From contig CAZWSC010000017.1 of assembly GCA_964636385.1 (NCBI GenBank), forward strand, positions 1 through 20,071: a stretch of DNA of 20,071 nucleotides, given 5' to 3'. Position numbers and translations under genes: made by a program. The stretch is from CAZWSC01 sp964636385. GTDB taxonomy: Bacteria; Eisenbacteria; RBG-16-71-46; CAIMUX01. The notes below the pieces were generated by a model that was not told the DNA's origin, did not search any database, and saw nothing but the letters and a program-made list of their open reading frames with translations. Shown here piece after piece: positions 7,773-15,720 of this stretch. Position 1 is the stretch's first letter. Each line of letters starts with the position of its first letter.

Positions 7773-8792
7773 ATGTCCGAACCTGCCGTAATCGGCGAAC
7801 GCACGGGACGCATCGGCCGGCTGGTCCTGAACCGGCCGAAGACCCTTAACGCTCTCGACCTCGGCATGATCCGCGGAATGCGCTCCATCCTGGACAGCTG
7901 GAGTGGTGACCCCTCGGTGCACGCGGTTGTCGTCGAGAGCGCCACAGACAAGGCCTTCTGCGCCGGTGGAGATGTTCGCGCACTCCGGGAGCATGCCCTC
8001 GCAGGGGATGCCGGCCCCATCGAGAGCTTCTTCAGCGAGGAGTACAGCCTCAATGCAGTGATAGCCGAGTATCCGAAACCCTACATATCCCTGATCGACG
8101 GCATCTGCATGGGCGGTGGGATCGGGATCTCGGTTCACGGGAGGATTGCGGTAACCACGGATGCCGGGGTTTTCGCCATGCCGGAGACGGGGATCGGCCT
8201 GTTCCCGGACGTGGGCGGCAGCTTCGCCCTGCCGAGGATGCCGGGGGCGCTGGGCATCTACCTGGGACTGACCGGCCTTCGCGTGACGGGAGCGGATGCC
8301 GTCCACTCTGGCCTGGCCACCCACCTCGTCGCGAAGAGCGATCTCGATGCGCTGCGGAATGCTCTTGTCAGGGACGGGGCGGCGGCCATCGCGCCTTTCG
8401 CCAGGCCGCTTCCTCCATTCACACTCGCCGACCGGCGAAAGGCCATCGACCGGTGCTTCACGGCCGCATCTGTGCCGGAGATCATCGATGCACTGAAGGC
8501 GGAAGGAACCGCCTTTGCCCTGGAGACGCTGGAAGTGCTTCAATCGGTGTCGCCCTCCGCACTCTTCTGGACCTTCGAGATCATGCGCCGGGGTACGGAG
8601 CTGCCACTGCGCGAGGCTTTGTCGATGGAGTTGGTTCTTGCCCGAAGGGCGGCAATGCATCCCGATTTCGGCGAAGGAGTCCGCGCGGCCCTGGTGGACA
8701 AGGACCGGTCGCCTGAGTGGAATCCGCCACGAATCGACGATGTCGACCCGGATGAGATCCTGCGCATGTTCTACGACGGGAAGACAGGATGA
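7773..8792 (+). CDS. 3-hydroxyisobutyryl-CoA hydrolase (enoyl-CoA hydratase superfamily)
   Basis: This 339-residue crotonase-fold enzyme most likely hydrolyses 3-hydroxyisobutyryl-CoA in valine breakdown. Specific features rather than general crotonase ones are present: the oxyanion-hole segment AFCAGGDVRAL (61-71), PKPYISLIDGICMGGGIGIS (101-120), FAMPETGIGLFPDVGGSF with the catalytic-type Glu138 and Asp146, and the C-terminal EGVRAALVDKDRSPEW typical of this subgroup. Length is close to the 340-380 of the family. ATG 7773 follows ggag by 8 bases. It is cytoplasmic and leads a run of closely spaced plus-strand genes (hydrolase, oxidoreductase subunits), which suits amino-acid catabolism. A plain enoyl-CoA hydratase is less likely because those are about 260 residues and lack the C-terminal block. 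Confidence 0.92.
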   Translation: MSEPAVIGERTGRIGRLVLNRPKTLNALDLGMIRGMRSILDSWSGDPSVHAVVVESATDKAFCAGGDVRALREHALAGDAGPIESFFSEEYSLNAVIAEYPKPYISLIDGICMGGGIGISVHGRIAVTTDAGVFAMPETGIGLFPDVGGSFALPRMPGALGIYLGLTGLRVTGADAVHSGLATHLVAKSDLDALRNALVRDGAAAIAPFARPLPPFTLADRRKAIDRCFTAASVPEIIDALKAEGTAFALETLEVLQSVSPSALFWTFEIMRRGTELPLREALSMELVLARRAAMHPDFGEGVRAALVDKDRSPEWNPPRIDDVDPDEILRMFYDGKTG

Positions 8793-8823
8793 GGCCTGAC
8801 GGCTGACCGGGAGGATCGGCAAT

Positions 8824-9795
8824 ATGGGAAGACCTTTGACGAGATTCCTGCTTGTACTCGCCATCATGCTCATTGCGCTGACACTGACGGCGATGATCAC
8901 CATCCCGCGGATCATGATAAGACCGATGATAGAGCTGCACGTGGACTATGCCAGGACCTACGAGCCCGGCGAACACGAACTGAAGGACGGCTCTCAACTG
9001 GCCGCCGAGCATCTGAGGCTGGAGAGCGGGGACGGCATCTTTCTTTCCGCCTACCACGTAGCCCATCCCGAGCCGCGCGGCATCGTGATCTTCCTGACGG
9101 GGATACATAACCCCTCGGTCACCGCATTCTACGGCCACTCCGCGATGCTGCATGATGCCGGCTTCTCTTCCCTGCTCCTGGAGGTCAGGGCTCACGGCGG
9201 AAGCGGGGGCGACCTGATCGGTCTTGGTTACAGCGAGATCGCCGATGTCGCAGCCGCCATCGGGCACATTCGATCCACCCCGTCCTACGAAGCCGCGCCG
9301 GTTATCCTGTTCGGGCTCTCGATGGGGGGTGCGATCGCCATCAACTCCGCCGCCCTGCTGGACGAGGTTGCGGGTGTCATAAGCCTCTCCGCCTACTCCT
9401 CCTTCTCCGATGCCTTCTGCGACAACATGGCGGAGATGGGATTCCCCGGTCTGTACAACCGTGTCCAGAAGCTCTTCATCGACAGCTACCTGGCCGGCAG
9501 GTATGGCAGGGATCTCATGTACAGAACCCCAGTGAACCTCATTGGGAGGATCGAGGCACCGATGCTGCTGATGCACAGCCGGGGCGACTCGCAGGTGCCC
9601 CATGCCGGCTTCGAGCGCCTGGTTGAGGCCGCCCGGCCACACGTGGAGACCCATCTGGTTGATGGTGACCTGCACTTCATCCTTCCGGATGCAGGGATCC
9701 TGCGCCCGTACGAACACCCCTGGTACAAGGGCGTGATCGTGACCTATCTGGATGCGCACTTTCCCGGCCGGCGGGAGGAAGCGCAACCGTCATGA
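8824..9795 (+). CDS. Membrane-anchored alpha/beta hydrolase
   Basis: The 323-residue protein has an uncleaved-looking N-terminal hydrophobic anchor (about residues 7-30) and then an alpha/beta-hydrolase fold. The nucleophile elbow is GLSMGG (Ser166); the acid and His are best placed at Asp255 (HSRGDSQVP) and His284 (GDLHF). HGGSGG (125-130) and YSSFSDAF (191-198) resemble the BEM46/YqkD-like serine hydrolases. It probably acts on the periplasmic face of the inner membrane, but orientation is not certain. ATG 8824 follows gggagg by about 9 bases. It lies 31 bp after the CoA hydrolase gene and 73 bp before the oxidoreductase, so is likely co-transcribed. Its substrate, ester or thioester, cannot be read from sequence. 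Confidence 0.85.
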   Translation: MGRPLTRFLLVLAIMLIALTLTAMITIPRIMIRPMIELHVDYARTYEPGEHELKDGSQLAAEHLRLESGDGIFLSAYHVAHPEPRGIVIFLTGIHNPSVTAFYGHSAMLHDAGFSSLLLEVRAHGGSGGDLIGLGYSEIADVAAAIGHIRSTPSYEAAPVILFGLSMGGAIAINSAALLDEVAGVISLSAYSSFSDAFCDNMAEMGFPGLYNRVQKLFIDSYLAGRYGRDLMYRTPVNLIGRIEAPMLLMHSRGDSQVPHAGFERLVEAARPHVETHLVDGDLHFILPDAGILRPYEHPWYKGVIVTYLDAHFPGRREEAQPS

Positions 9796-9868
9796 CGTCC
9801 TGGAGCATCAGAGAGATGTCACTGCAGATACCATCTGAACCCGGAAACGGTTTGGAGGAGAATTTCGC

Positions 9869-11749
9869 ATGCCGAAACCAGCCGAACTCCTGATGAGCAG
9901 GGAGCCGTGGCGGGAACTGGTGATGGGCAACTTAGCCCTCGCCCGCGCCATGGTCGACTCGGGGACGCAGGTCATAACCACCTTTCCCGGCTCCCCGACC
10001 CCGGAGATCGCGGCAGCCCTCACCACTGTCCCTGAGAGCGAACGCCCCTTCCACTTCGAGTACTCGGTGAACGAGAAGGTCGCCATAGAGGTCGCTGCCG
10101 GGAGCGCGCTTAACGGCCACCTGTCCGCCTGCTTCTTCAAGTCGGTCGGCCTCAACGTGGCCATGGATTCACTGATCCAGCTTCCGCTGATGGCTCTCAC
10201 GGGGGGATTGGTTGTCATACTTGGGGATGATCCGGGCGCCAACTCATCACAGAACGAACAGGACAACCGCTTCTTCTCCCGCATGTCCTACATGCCGATG
10301 ATCGAGCCTGCCACTCCCCGTGAGACCTACGACATGTTCCGCGAGGCCGCACGCCTGGCCCGTGAACACAGGACCTGCGTGGCACTTCGCATGACAACGC
10401 ACGTCTGTCATGCACGCGAAGTCGTCGAGGTCAAGGGCATCGACAGCATGGAGCGCGACTGGACACCGGGGTTTGACAGGAAGAACGGTCCCTACGTGCC
10501 GATCACAACGACCGTCTTCCCCCTGAAGCGGCGTGCGCTGGGACTGGTCGACACCTTCGAGGAAATCGCCGGTTCGCCCTCCCTCTGCCGGTTACACAGC
10601 CCGAACGGCCCACCCGCACCCGGGCAGCCGCGGCTCGGGCTCATTGCCTCGGGACTCCCTGCCAACTGCCTCATCGAGAACCTGCACGAGAGCGGCCGCG
10701 CCGTGGACCTCCTCAAGCTCGGCATGACCTATCCACTGCCGCGCAGGCAGGTCCTCGAGTTCCTGAAGGGCCACGACGATGTGCTGGTCGTCGAGGAACT
10801 GGACAGGGTGCTGGAGACGGAGATCAAGGCGCTCGCCTTCGACAGCAAGGTCTCGTGCCGGATCCTCTCGCGGGAGGGGAACGAGGAGCTCATGGGGGAA
10901 CTCGGCCCGGTCCGCACGCATCACCTGCTTTCACACGCGTGGCCGGATCTCTTCCCGGCCCGGCCAGCTCCCCCGTCAGCCGACGAAGTGGTTGTGCGCC
11001 TTCCGCAGATGTGCCCCGGCTGCGGGCACCGCTCCGCATTCCACGCCATCAAGGCCGCTCTGGGAGATGCGGACATCACGGTGGCGGACATCGGCTGCCA
11101 CTCCCTGGGATTCATGCCGCCGTACGAGGTCGGCGAGGTGCTGTTCTGCATGGGCGCATCGGTCCCCCTCGGTTCGGGCCTGGCGCTGAGAAACCGAAAG
11201 CGAAAGGTCCTCAGCCTGCTGGGAGACTCCACACTGTTTCACGCGGGGATTCCCGGGATCGTCAACGCGGCGATATACGACCACGACGTGACACTGGTGA
11301 TCATGGAGAACGGCACCACCGCCATGACGGGGCACCAGCCCCGATTCGGCTCGGGAGAGGTGGGGGCGAAGATCCCCCTCCAGCAGCTTCTGGAGTCGCT
11401 CGGGGTCAGGTTCATCCGGGACGTGGACACTTACAGGCAGGCCGAACTGACCGGGCACATCAGGGAGGCCCTCGTACACGAGGGCTTCTCGGTCGTCATC
11501 GCCAGGCATCCATGCATGCTGAAGCTCACGAGGGAGCAGCAGCGCAGGAAGCCTGGTGTGAAGCCTGCCCAGGTGGAGGTCAACCAGGAGACCTGTAACC
11601 ACGCCTTCGTCTGCATAAGCGACTTCGGCTGTCCCTCGTTCCAGCTTGGTGACGACGGCAGTGTCGCAGTGCATCCCGATCTCTGCATCGGGGACGGGTC
11701 CTGCCTGCAGACCTGCCCGGTGGGCGCCCTGCAGCGCCGGAAGCCTTAG
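9869..11749 (+). CDS. iorA: Indolepyruvate:ferredoxin oxidoreductase alpha subunit (IorA-type), with altered iron-sulfur motifs
   Basis: The 626-residue protein is the thiamine-diphosphate subunit that decarboxylates aryl-2-oxo acids from aromatic amino acids to acyl-CoA. In order: a pyrimidine-binding domain beginning GNLALARAMVDSG (TTFPGSPTPE follows), a middle domain, the PP domain with MCPGCGHR (C382, C385), the TPP motif G452-D453-S454 in GDSTLFHAGIPG, ENGTTAMTGHQP, and a C-terminal ferredoxin-like tail. The tail is unusual: in CNHAFVCISDFGCP (576-589) and CIGDGSCLQTCP (606-617) the second Cys of each CxxCxxC is replaced, by Ala579 and Asp609. The other three Cys of each motif remain. 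ATG 9869 has GGAGGAG 8 bases upstream. The beta subunit follows after 51 bp. Family is certain; exact substrate range is not. Confidence 0.93.
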   Translation: MPKPAELLMSREPWRELVMGNLALARAMVDSGTQVITTFPGSPTPEIAAALTTVPESERPFHFEYSVNEKVAIEVAAGSALNGHLSACFFKSVGLNVAMDSLIQLPLMALTGGLVVILGDDPGANSSQNEQDNRFFSRMSYMPMIEPATPRETYDMFREAARLAREHRTCVALRMTTHVCHAREVVEVKGIDSMERDWTPGFDRKNGPYVPITTTVFPLKRRALGLVDTFEEIAGSPSLCRLHSPNGPPAPGQPRLGLIASGLPANCLIENLHESGRAVDLLKLGMTYPLPRRQVLEFLKGHDDVLVVEELDRVLETEIKALAFDSKVSCRILSREGNEELMGELGPVRTHHLLSHAWPDLFPARPAPPSADEVVVRLPQMCPGCGHRSAFHAIKAALGDADITVADIGCHSLGFMPPYEVGEVLFCMGASVPLGSGLALRNRKRKVLSLLGDSTLFHAGIPGIVNAAIYDHDVTLVIMENGTTAMTGHQPRFGSGEVGAKIPLQQLLESLGVRFIRDVDTYRQAELTGHIREALVHEGFSVVIARHPCMLKLTREQQRRKPGVKPAQVEVNQETCNHAFVCISDFGCPSFQLGDDGSVAVHPDLCIGDGSCLQTCPVGALQRRKP

Positions 11750-11800
11750 TCCGCGATACTCATGAAACCCGTACTGCGGCACTGATCAGGAGGTGAAGTG

Positions 11801-12424
11801 ATGGGACCGATGAACATCTACTGCATAGGCGTGGGCGGCCAGGGGATCGGCCTCCTCTCCTCGGCGCTGAGCCAGGCCTGCCTCTCGGCCGGGCACAAGG
11901 TCCGCGGATGCGACACGCACGGGCTTGCACAGCGCGGCGGAACCGTCATCTCGCACATCCGTCTCGGGGAAAAGGTCTTCACCCCCCTGGTTCCCGAGGG
12001 TGAGGCGGATCTTGTTGTCAGCCTGGAGAGATTCGAGGCGCTCCGTGGAGCGGCCGGCATGCTCCGGGAGGGCGGCACCGTGGTCTACTACGATGTGGAG
12101 TATCAGCCGATACACGTCCGGATGCGCAGGTCTTCGAAGCCCGGGCCCGATGCGATTGAGACTGCTGCAGAAGGACGCGGCGGGCATGCCGTCCGGGTGT
12201 TCATCGATGGACTCACCAACCCGCGCTTCCAGAACGTGGCGCTCCTCGGCCGCATCGCGGGGCTCGGCATCATCGAAGGGGTAACTGCCGATCACCTGCG
12301 CGAGGCGCTGTCAAAGGCGGTCCCGAAGGCAGCGCTTGAGCAGAATCTGGCGGTGTTCGAACAGGCGGGCGCGGACTCATCGGGAGAGAAACCAGGGCTG
12401 TCGCGAAACACGAAGCGAGGCTGA
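11801..12424 (+). CDS. iorB: Indolepyruvate oxidoreductase beta subunit (IorB-type)
   Basis: The 207-residue gamma-type subunit pairs with the preceding alpha subunit and helps bind CoA and complete 2-oxoacid oxidation. Markers: CIGVGGQGIGLLSSALSQA near the start, GCDTHGLAQRGGTVISHIR, and ADLVVSLERFEALR. Length is close to the usual 190-200. ATG 11801 follows AGGAGG by 7 bases; the GTG at 11798 is in frame but too close. It is the last gene of the catabolic run, and 458 non-coding bases follow. The C-terminal 20 residues are polar and poorly conserved-looking. Together with the alpha subunit it completes a two-gene IOR rather than the single fused form found in many proteobacteria. Confidence 0.93.
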   Translation: MGPMNIYCIGVGGQGIGLLSSALSQACLSAGHKVRGCDTHGLAQRGGTVISHIRLGEKVFTPLVPEGEADLVVSLERFEALRGAAGMLREGGTVVYYDVEYQPIHVRMRRSSKPGPDAIETAAEGRGGHAVRVFIDGLTNPRFQNVALLGRIAGLGIIEGVTADHLREALSKAVPKAALEQNLAVFEQAGADSSGEKPGLSRNTKRG

Positions 12425-12489
12425 GCCCAATCCACCCACTATCGCTCCGCAGAGTTGTCGCATGCGTGGTGTACTGCGGCGCAAAGGCG

Positions 12490-12518
12490 TTCACTGTAAC
12501 TGACGGGGAAGGTATCAT
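12490..12518 (+). promoter_or_regulatory. Possible sigma-70-type promoter for the LOV-phosphatase cluster
   Basis: TTCACT (12490-12495) and TATCAT (12513-12518) are separated by exactly 17 bp, matching the -35 and -10 boxes at 4 and 5 of 6 positions. Transcription from about 12525 would give a leader of about 360 bases. This is a motif match only. Confidence 0.35.
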
Positions 12519-12834
12519 CTGCCGACACCTGCCGACATGCACGTTCGATGATCAGGACATCGCCCGGTCATGGACCAGCCTGCAGATATGCGCATGGATG
12601 CGAGGCAACATCGGCTCCTCGTTTATGGCCAGGAGTGGAGACTGGTGCCTGATGAAGCGCGCATCAGCCACGGCCGGGGATTCCATCGAACACCACATCC
12701 CCTCTCTCCCCCGGCACCCGGTGTCTCAGAACAGGCCTTGCGGCAACAGGTTGTGTCCCCATCGCTTCGCCCCAAATCGCCCCGCAGAGGATCTTCCGAA
12801 GGAGATCCTGGCCGCCATCGTGTAACATCCCAGG

Positions 12835-12853
12835 GTTCCGGCGTTGCCGGAAC
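12835..12853 (+). repeat. Perfect hairpin in the leader of the LOV-phosphatase gene
   Basis: GTTCCGGC (12835-12842) and GCCGGAAC (12846-12853) form a perfect 8-bp stem with a GTT loop. It ends 29 bases before the start codon and just ahead of the ribosome site. No T-run follows, so it is more likely a leader structure or a dyad operator than a terminator. Confidence 0.45.
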
Positions 12854-12882
12854 ATGGCCCGTCCTGCAGGAAGGTCGAGGAT

Positions 12883-14082
12883 ATGACTGACAGACCCATA
12901 CCCGCACACATCCTCCCGGAGGTCCCGATCGAACTGAAGGAGCGCGCCCTTGCCGCAGCCGGTGAGGGGATCACGATTGTCGACGCGCGCCTGCCCGGGA
13001 TGCCTCTCATCTATGCCAACCCGGCGTTCGAACGGCTCACCGGTTATGCGCGCGAGGAAGCGCTCGGCTCCAACTGCAGGTTCCTGCAGGGACCGGATAC
13101 CGATCCGAAGGCAACCGAGAAGATCAGCGCAGCGATCAGGAATCACCGGGGCTGTGTGGTCGAGATCCTGAACTACCGCAAGGACGGCACGAGCTTCTGG
13201 AACCGCCTTTCCATCACACCGGCCCGCGATGCGAACAGGGAGGTCACACACTTCATCGGCATCCAGTCGGACGTGACGGCCAGGCGGCTTGCGGAGGAAC
13301 GCCTCGCCGCAGCCAACCGCGAGATGCAGCGCGAGCTCGAAGCGGCCGCGGTGATCCAACAGAGCCTGCTGCCCACGGTCACTCCCATGCCGGAGGGGAT
13401 TGAGCTGGCCTGGCACTACCGCCCCTCGATGGAGCTTGGGGGCGACACCCTGAATATCCTGCGCCTGGACGATAACACGATCGCGCTTTACCTGCTCGAC
13501 GTCAGTGGTCATGGCGTCACTGCCTCACTGCTCTCGTTCACCCTTGCCCATACGCTGTCGCCTCAGCCGGAGCGGTCGGTCCTCTTCAACGCCCATGGAG
13601 ACCGCTGGAATCCGGCGCCGCCTTCGAAAGTGGCCGAACGCCTTAACAGGCGCTTCAAGCTGGATCCAGGTGCGCCGCAGTTCTTCACGATGTTCTATGC
13701 GCTGCTCGATGAGAGGAGCAAGGCGCTGCGCGCGGTCATGGCGGGTCATCCGCCCCTTGCCATGGTCAGGGCAGACGGCGATGTGAGCTTCATCTACTCG
13801 ACCGAACCGCCAGTGGGGGTGGTTGACGGGATCGGGTTCACCGAACAGGAGATTGCCCTGAACCCGGGCGACAGGCTCTATGCTTATACAGACGGCCTGA
13901 GTGAGGCGCAGAGCCCGGCCGGTGAGCATCTGGAGTTCGAACGCATCGGGGAGGCCGCGGCAGCCACGCTGGGCAGGCCGCTGGCAGACGGAGTGAAGTC
14001 CCTTGTTGCCCTGGCCGAGAACTGGGCTGGCGGCGAGCCGCAGGACGACGTGTCGGTGCTGGCCGTGGGGCGGGTGGAGTAA
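12883..14082 (+). CDS. LOV blue-light receptor fused to a PP2C/RsbU-type serine phosphatase
   Basis: The 399-residue protein joins a LOV domain (about 20-132), a short helical linker (133-158) and a SpoIIE/RsbU-like phosphatase (about 155-399). The LOV part keeps the photochemical motif GSNCRFLQ with Cys65, plus Asn97 (ILNYRKDG), Asn107 (FWN) and Gln128 (FIGIQSDVT), the flavin contacts of true LOV domains. The phosphatase keeps IQQSLLP, GGD (Asp188), LLDVSGHG (Asp206), AVMAGHPP, YTDGLSEA and QDDVSVL (Asp388/389). The usual Asp three residues after GGD is Asn191 here. ATG 12883 follows aggaagg. There is no membrane segment, so it is cytoplasmic. In related systems such phosphatases act on STAS-domain antagonists, but none lies nearby. 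Instead an ECF-like sigma gene follows after 34 bp. Light control of the phosphatase is inferred. Confidence 0.93.
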   Translation: MTDRPIPAHILPEVPIELKERALAAAGEGITIVDARLPGMPLIYANPAFERLTGYAREEALGSNCRFLQGPDTDPKATEKISAAIRNHRGCVVEILNYRKDGTSFWNRLSITPARDANREVTHFIGIQSDVTARRLAEERLAAANREMQRELEAAAVIQQSLLPTVTPMPEGIELAWHYRPSMELGGDTLNILRLDDNTIALYLLDVSGHGVTASLLSFTLAHTLSPQPERSVLFNAHGDRWNPAPPSKVAERLNRRFKLDPGAPQFFTMFYALLDERSKALRAVMAGHPPLAMVRADGDVSFIYSTEPPVGVVDGIGFTEQEIALNPGDRLYAYTDGLSEAQSPAGEHLEFERIGEAAAATLGRPLADGVKSLVALAENWAGGEPQDDVSVLAVGRVE

Positions 14083-14116
14083 CCGCCGCGCGGAGGATGC
14101 GAGGGGGGAACACTGC

Positions 14117-14767
14117 GTGAGTGGTGGTGAAGAGGGCGAAGACGAACAGCGGAGCCCCGGGGACAGTGCGGGCGGAGCCTCCACCTTGTCGGACGAGGCG
14201 CGCCTTGTGGAGGGACTGCGCGGGCGGGCCGAATGGGCACGCAGGGAGTTCCTCACCAGGGCGCATGACGCCGTCTACGCCCGGGCCTGCCGCCTGACGG
14301 TCGATGCCGGACTGCGCCGCGACTGGACCCACGACTGCCTCCTGCGCCTGACCGAAGAGATCTCCGACGGCCGTTACACCTACAGGGGTCCCGGCACCCT
14401 CTGGGCCTGGTTCCGGGTGCGGGCGCCATTCCTGCTGCTCGACTTGCTGCGAGCCAGGCGGCGGCTGGAGGCGAGGGAACTCCCTGCGGAGGGGATCGCA
14501 GGCGGCCTCCCTGATCCGCCTGCCGGCGATGACCCATCCTGCGACCTTGAGCGGCGGGAGACACTCGTGGCCATCGAAGCCTGCCTCGCCTCCCTTTCCA
14601 ATGATGACCAGCGCACGGCCCTGGCGATGCTGCTCTACCGCGGGGCCACCTACGAGGAGGTCGCAGAGGCACTCGGCAGGCCTCTGAACACGGTTCGTAC
14701 GGACATAAGAAGAGGCAGGATGGCGCTGCGTAAGTGCCTGATACAGCGCCTGGACCTGGACCGGTGA
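14117..14767 (+). CDS. ECF-like RNA polymerase sigma factor
   Basis: The 216-residue protein has a polar, acidic N-terminal tail (about 25 residues), a sigma region 2-like segment (about 35-115, including TLWAWFRVRAPFLLLDLLRA) and a region 4 helix-turn-helix (about 155-212, LSNDDQRTALAMLLYRGATY then EEVAEALGRPLNTVRTDIRR). This two-domain layout is that of extracytoplasmic-function sigma factors, which direct RNA polymerase to a small regulon. The start is GTG 14117 after a gagggggg site about 8 bases upstream; no in-frame ATG exists nearby. It lies 34 bp after the phosphatase gene and 61 bp before the anti-sigma gene, in the usual sigma/anti-sigma order. Region 2 is divergent, so the exact ECF group is unclear. 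Confidence 0.85.
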   Translation: MSGGEEGEDEQRSPGDSAGGASTLSDEARLVEGLRGRAEWARREFLTRAHDAVYARACRLTVDAGLRRDWTHDCLLRLTEEISDGRYTYRGPGTLWAWFRVRAPFLLLDLLRARRRLEARELPAEGIAGGLPDPPAGDDPSCDLERRETLVAIEACLASLSNDDQRTALAMLLYRGATYEEVAEALGRPLNTVRTDIRRGRMALRKCLIQRLDLDR

Positions 14768-14828
14768 TCAGTTCTTGTGAAACTTCCCGGACACGGGAGG
14801 ACGTCTTCCCCTTCAGGGAGGAACCGAC

Positions 14829-15614
14829 ATGAGCAGGGAGCACGATCAGTTGAAGGAGATGATCCTCGTACTTGAGGATCTGGATGGCGGGGAGAGGAAG
14901 TCGGCGGAAGAGCACCTGGGCGCCTGTGCCTCATGCCGGCGTCTGCGGGAACGCCTGCTGGAAGCCGAGGCAGCCGGGCGCGATACGAATCCCCTGCCCC
15001 TGGAGGATACCCCCCTGACCAGCCTCACGGAGATAGAACGCGCCCAGGCCGGGTCGAGCCTGTCGGCGCTCCTGAACCCCGCCTCCCGCCGCAGGGCACG
15101 AAGAACACGGTGGATCGCGCCACTTGCCCTGGCAGCCGCGCTGGTCCTGGTCGCGCTCGCCCCGCATCTTCGCCGCGACAGCATGGTCCATGATCTGCGG
15201 ATCGGCTCGCCACTTGTGCTGAGGGATGCCGCGCATGATCCGGCTGCATCGAAGCACGGTGTGAGCTTCCGTCTGCGACTCGCTGGCTATCCTGTTCTGG
15301 TGCATGTGGATGGAGATGGCATCGGCCGGCTCGTGTACCCTTCGCCCGGTGAACTGCCGGGGCTGCGGCCCGCCGGCAAACTCATCCTGCTACCCCCGCC
15401 GGCAATGCTGCACACCTGGCGATCCGGTATTGCGCCCGGCAGGGAGACCTACATCCTTGCGGTCTTCGATCCCGACTCACCCCCGGGCAGGGAGGAACTC
15501 GCCGCGCTGTCCAACCTCGAGCCGGGTGCGGACAGAGGTGAGACGATCCGCCGCTTCCACAGGATGCTCAAGACGGCAGGCGCAACAGTAGTTCGCCTCG
15601 ACGCCCCAGCCTGA
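14829..15614 (+). CDS. Membrane anti-sigma factor with zinc-finger motif and DUF4384-like outer domain
   Basis: The 261-residue protein has an N-terminal anti-sigma zinc motif H29-x3-C33-x2-C36 (EEHLGACASC), a polar stretch to about 92, one transmembrane helix (about 95-113, flanked by RRRARRTRW) and a C-terminal domain of about 145 residues. Basic residues before the helix put the zinc motif in the cytoplasm and the C-terminus in the periplasm. The outer part (VLVHVDGDGIGRLVYPSPGE, LILLPPP, PGRETYILAVFDPD) resembles DUF4384 domains by pattern; that match is by eye. Known ZAS proteins hold their neighbouring ECF sigma factor inactive until a signal arrives. ATG 14829 follows gggagg by 7 bases. 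Partner: the sigma factor just upstream. The outer domain is the probable sensor. Confidence 0.82.
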   Translation: MSREHDQLKEMILVLEDLDGGERKSAEEHLGACASCRRLRERLLEAEAAGRDTNPLPLEDTPLTSLTEIERAQAGSSLSALLNPASRRRARRTRWIAPLALAAALVLVALAPHLRRDSMVHDLRIGSPLVLRDAAHDPAASKHGVSFRLRLAGYPVLVHVDGDGIGRLVYPSPGELPGLRPAGKLILLPPPAMLHTWRSGIAPGRETYILAVFDPDSPPGREELAALSNLEPGADRGETIRRFHRMLKTAGATVVRLDAPA

Positions 15615-15617
15615 GAC

Positions 15618-15652
15618 TTGTCCGGCGGGAGAACCCGCTTCCCCCAGGACAA
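15618..15652 (+). terminator. Nested hairpin after the anti-sigma gene
   Basis: TTGTCC (15618-15623) pairs with GGACAA (15647-15652), enclosing GCGGG-AGAA-CCCGC (15625-15638). It directly follows the anti-sigma stop and precedes the CHAT gene's possible promoter, so it may end or attenuate the upstream transcript. There is no T-run. Confidence 0.35.
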
Positions 15653-15711
15653 CTCCGGGCCGGCTGCCGTATCCACCTGCAGTCCGGCCGTACCCGCCTG
15701 GCCCGATTCCG

Positions 15712-15720
15712 TGATATAAT
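15712..15720 (+). promoter_or_regulatory. Extended -10 promoter element for the TPR-CHAT gene
   Basis: TGATATAAT is a perfect extended -10 (TGn plus TATAAT at 15715-15720). No -35 match lies 16-18 bp upstream, which extended -10 promoters do not need. It is 47 bases before the start codon. A consensus TATAAT is rare in DNA this GC-rich. Confidence 0.55.

Larger units (their letters stand above)
12425..12882. other. Long leader region upstream of the photoreceptor gene, no convincing gene
   Basis: The 458 bases between the oxidoreductase and the LOV-phosphatase gene have open frames (12466-12825 and 12570-12890, plus strand), but these overlap each other, lack good ribosome sites and have no recognisable motifs. 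The first part of the 12570 frame (HRLLVYGQEWRLVPDEARI) looks slightly protein-like and could be a gene remnant. A possible promoter (12490-12518) and a perfect hairpin (12835-12853) lie inside. Confidence 0.4.

Noticed and set aside
7518..8915. Long minus-strand frame opposite the CoA hydrolase
   Set aside because: Antisense shadow of a clear crotonase-family gene; composition is not protein-like.
12510..12540. Tandem copy of CTGCCGACA near 12518-12537
   Set aside because: Only two short copies; too small to call a repeat or binding-site array.
12570..12890. 106-codon plus-strand frame before the LOV-phosphatase gene
   Set aside because: Weak ribosome site, overlaps the real start region, turns low-complexity and Pro/Ser/Arg-rich after about 40 residues, and overlaps another open frame. 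Kept only as a possible remnant in the leader entry.
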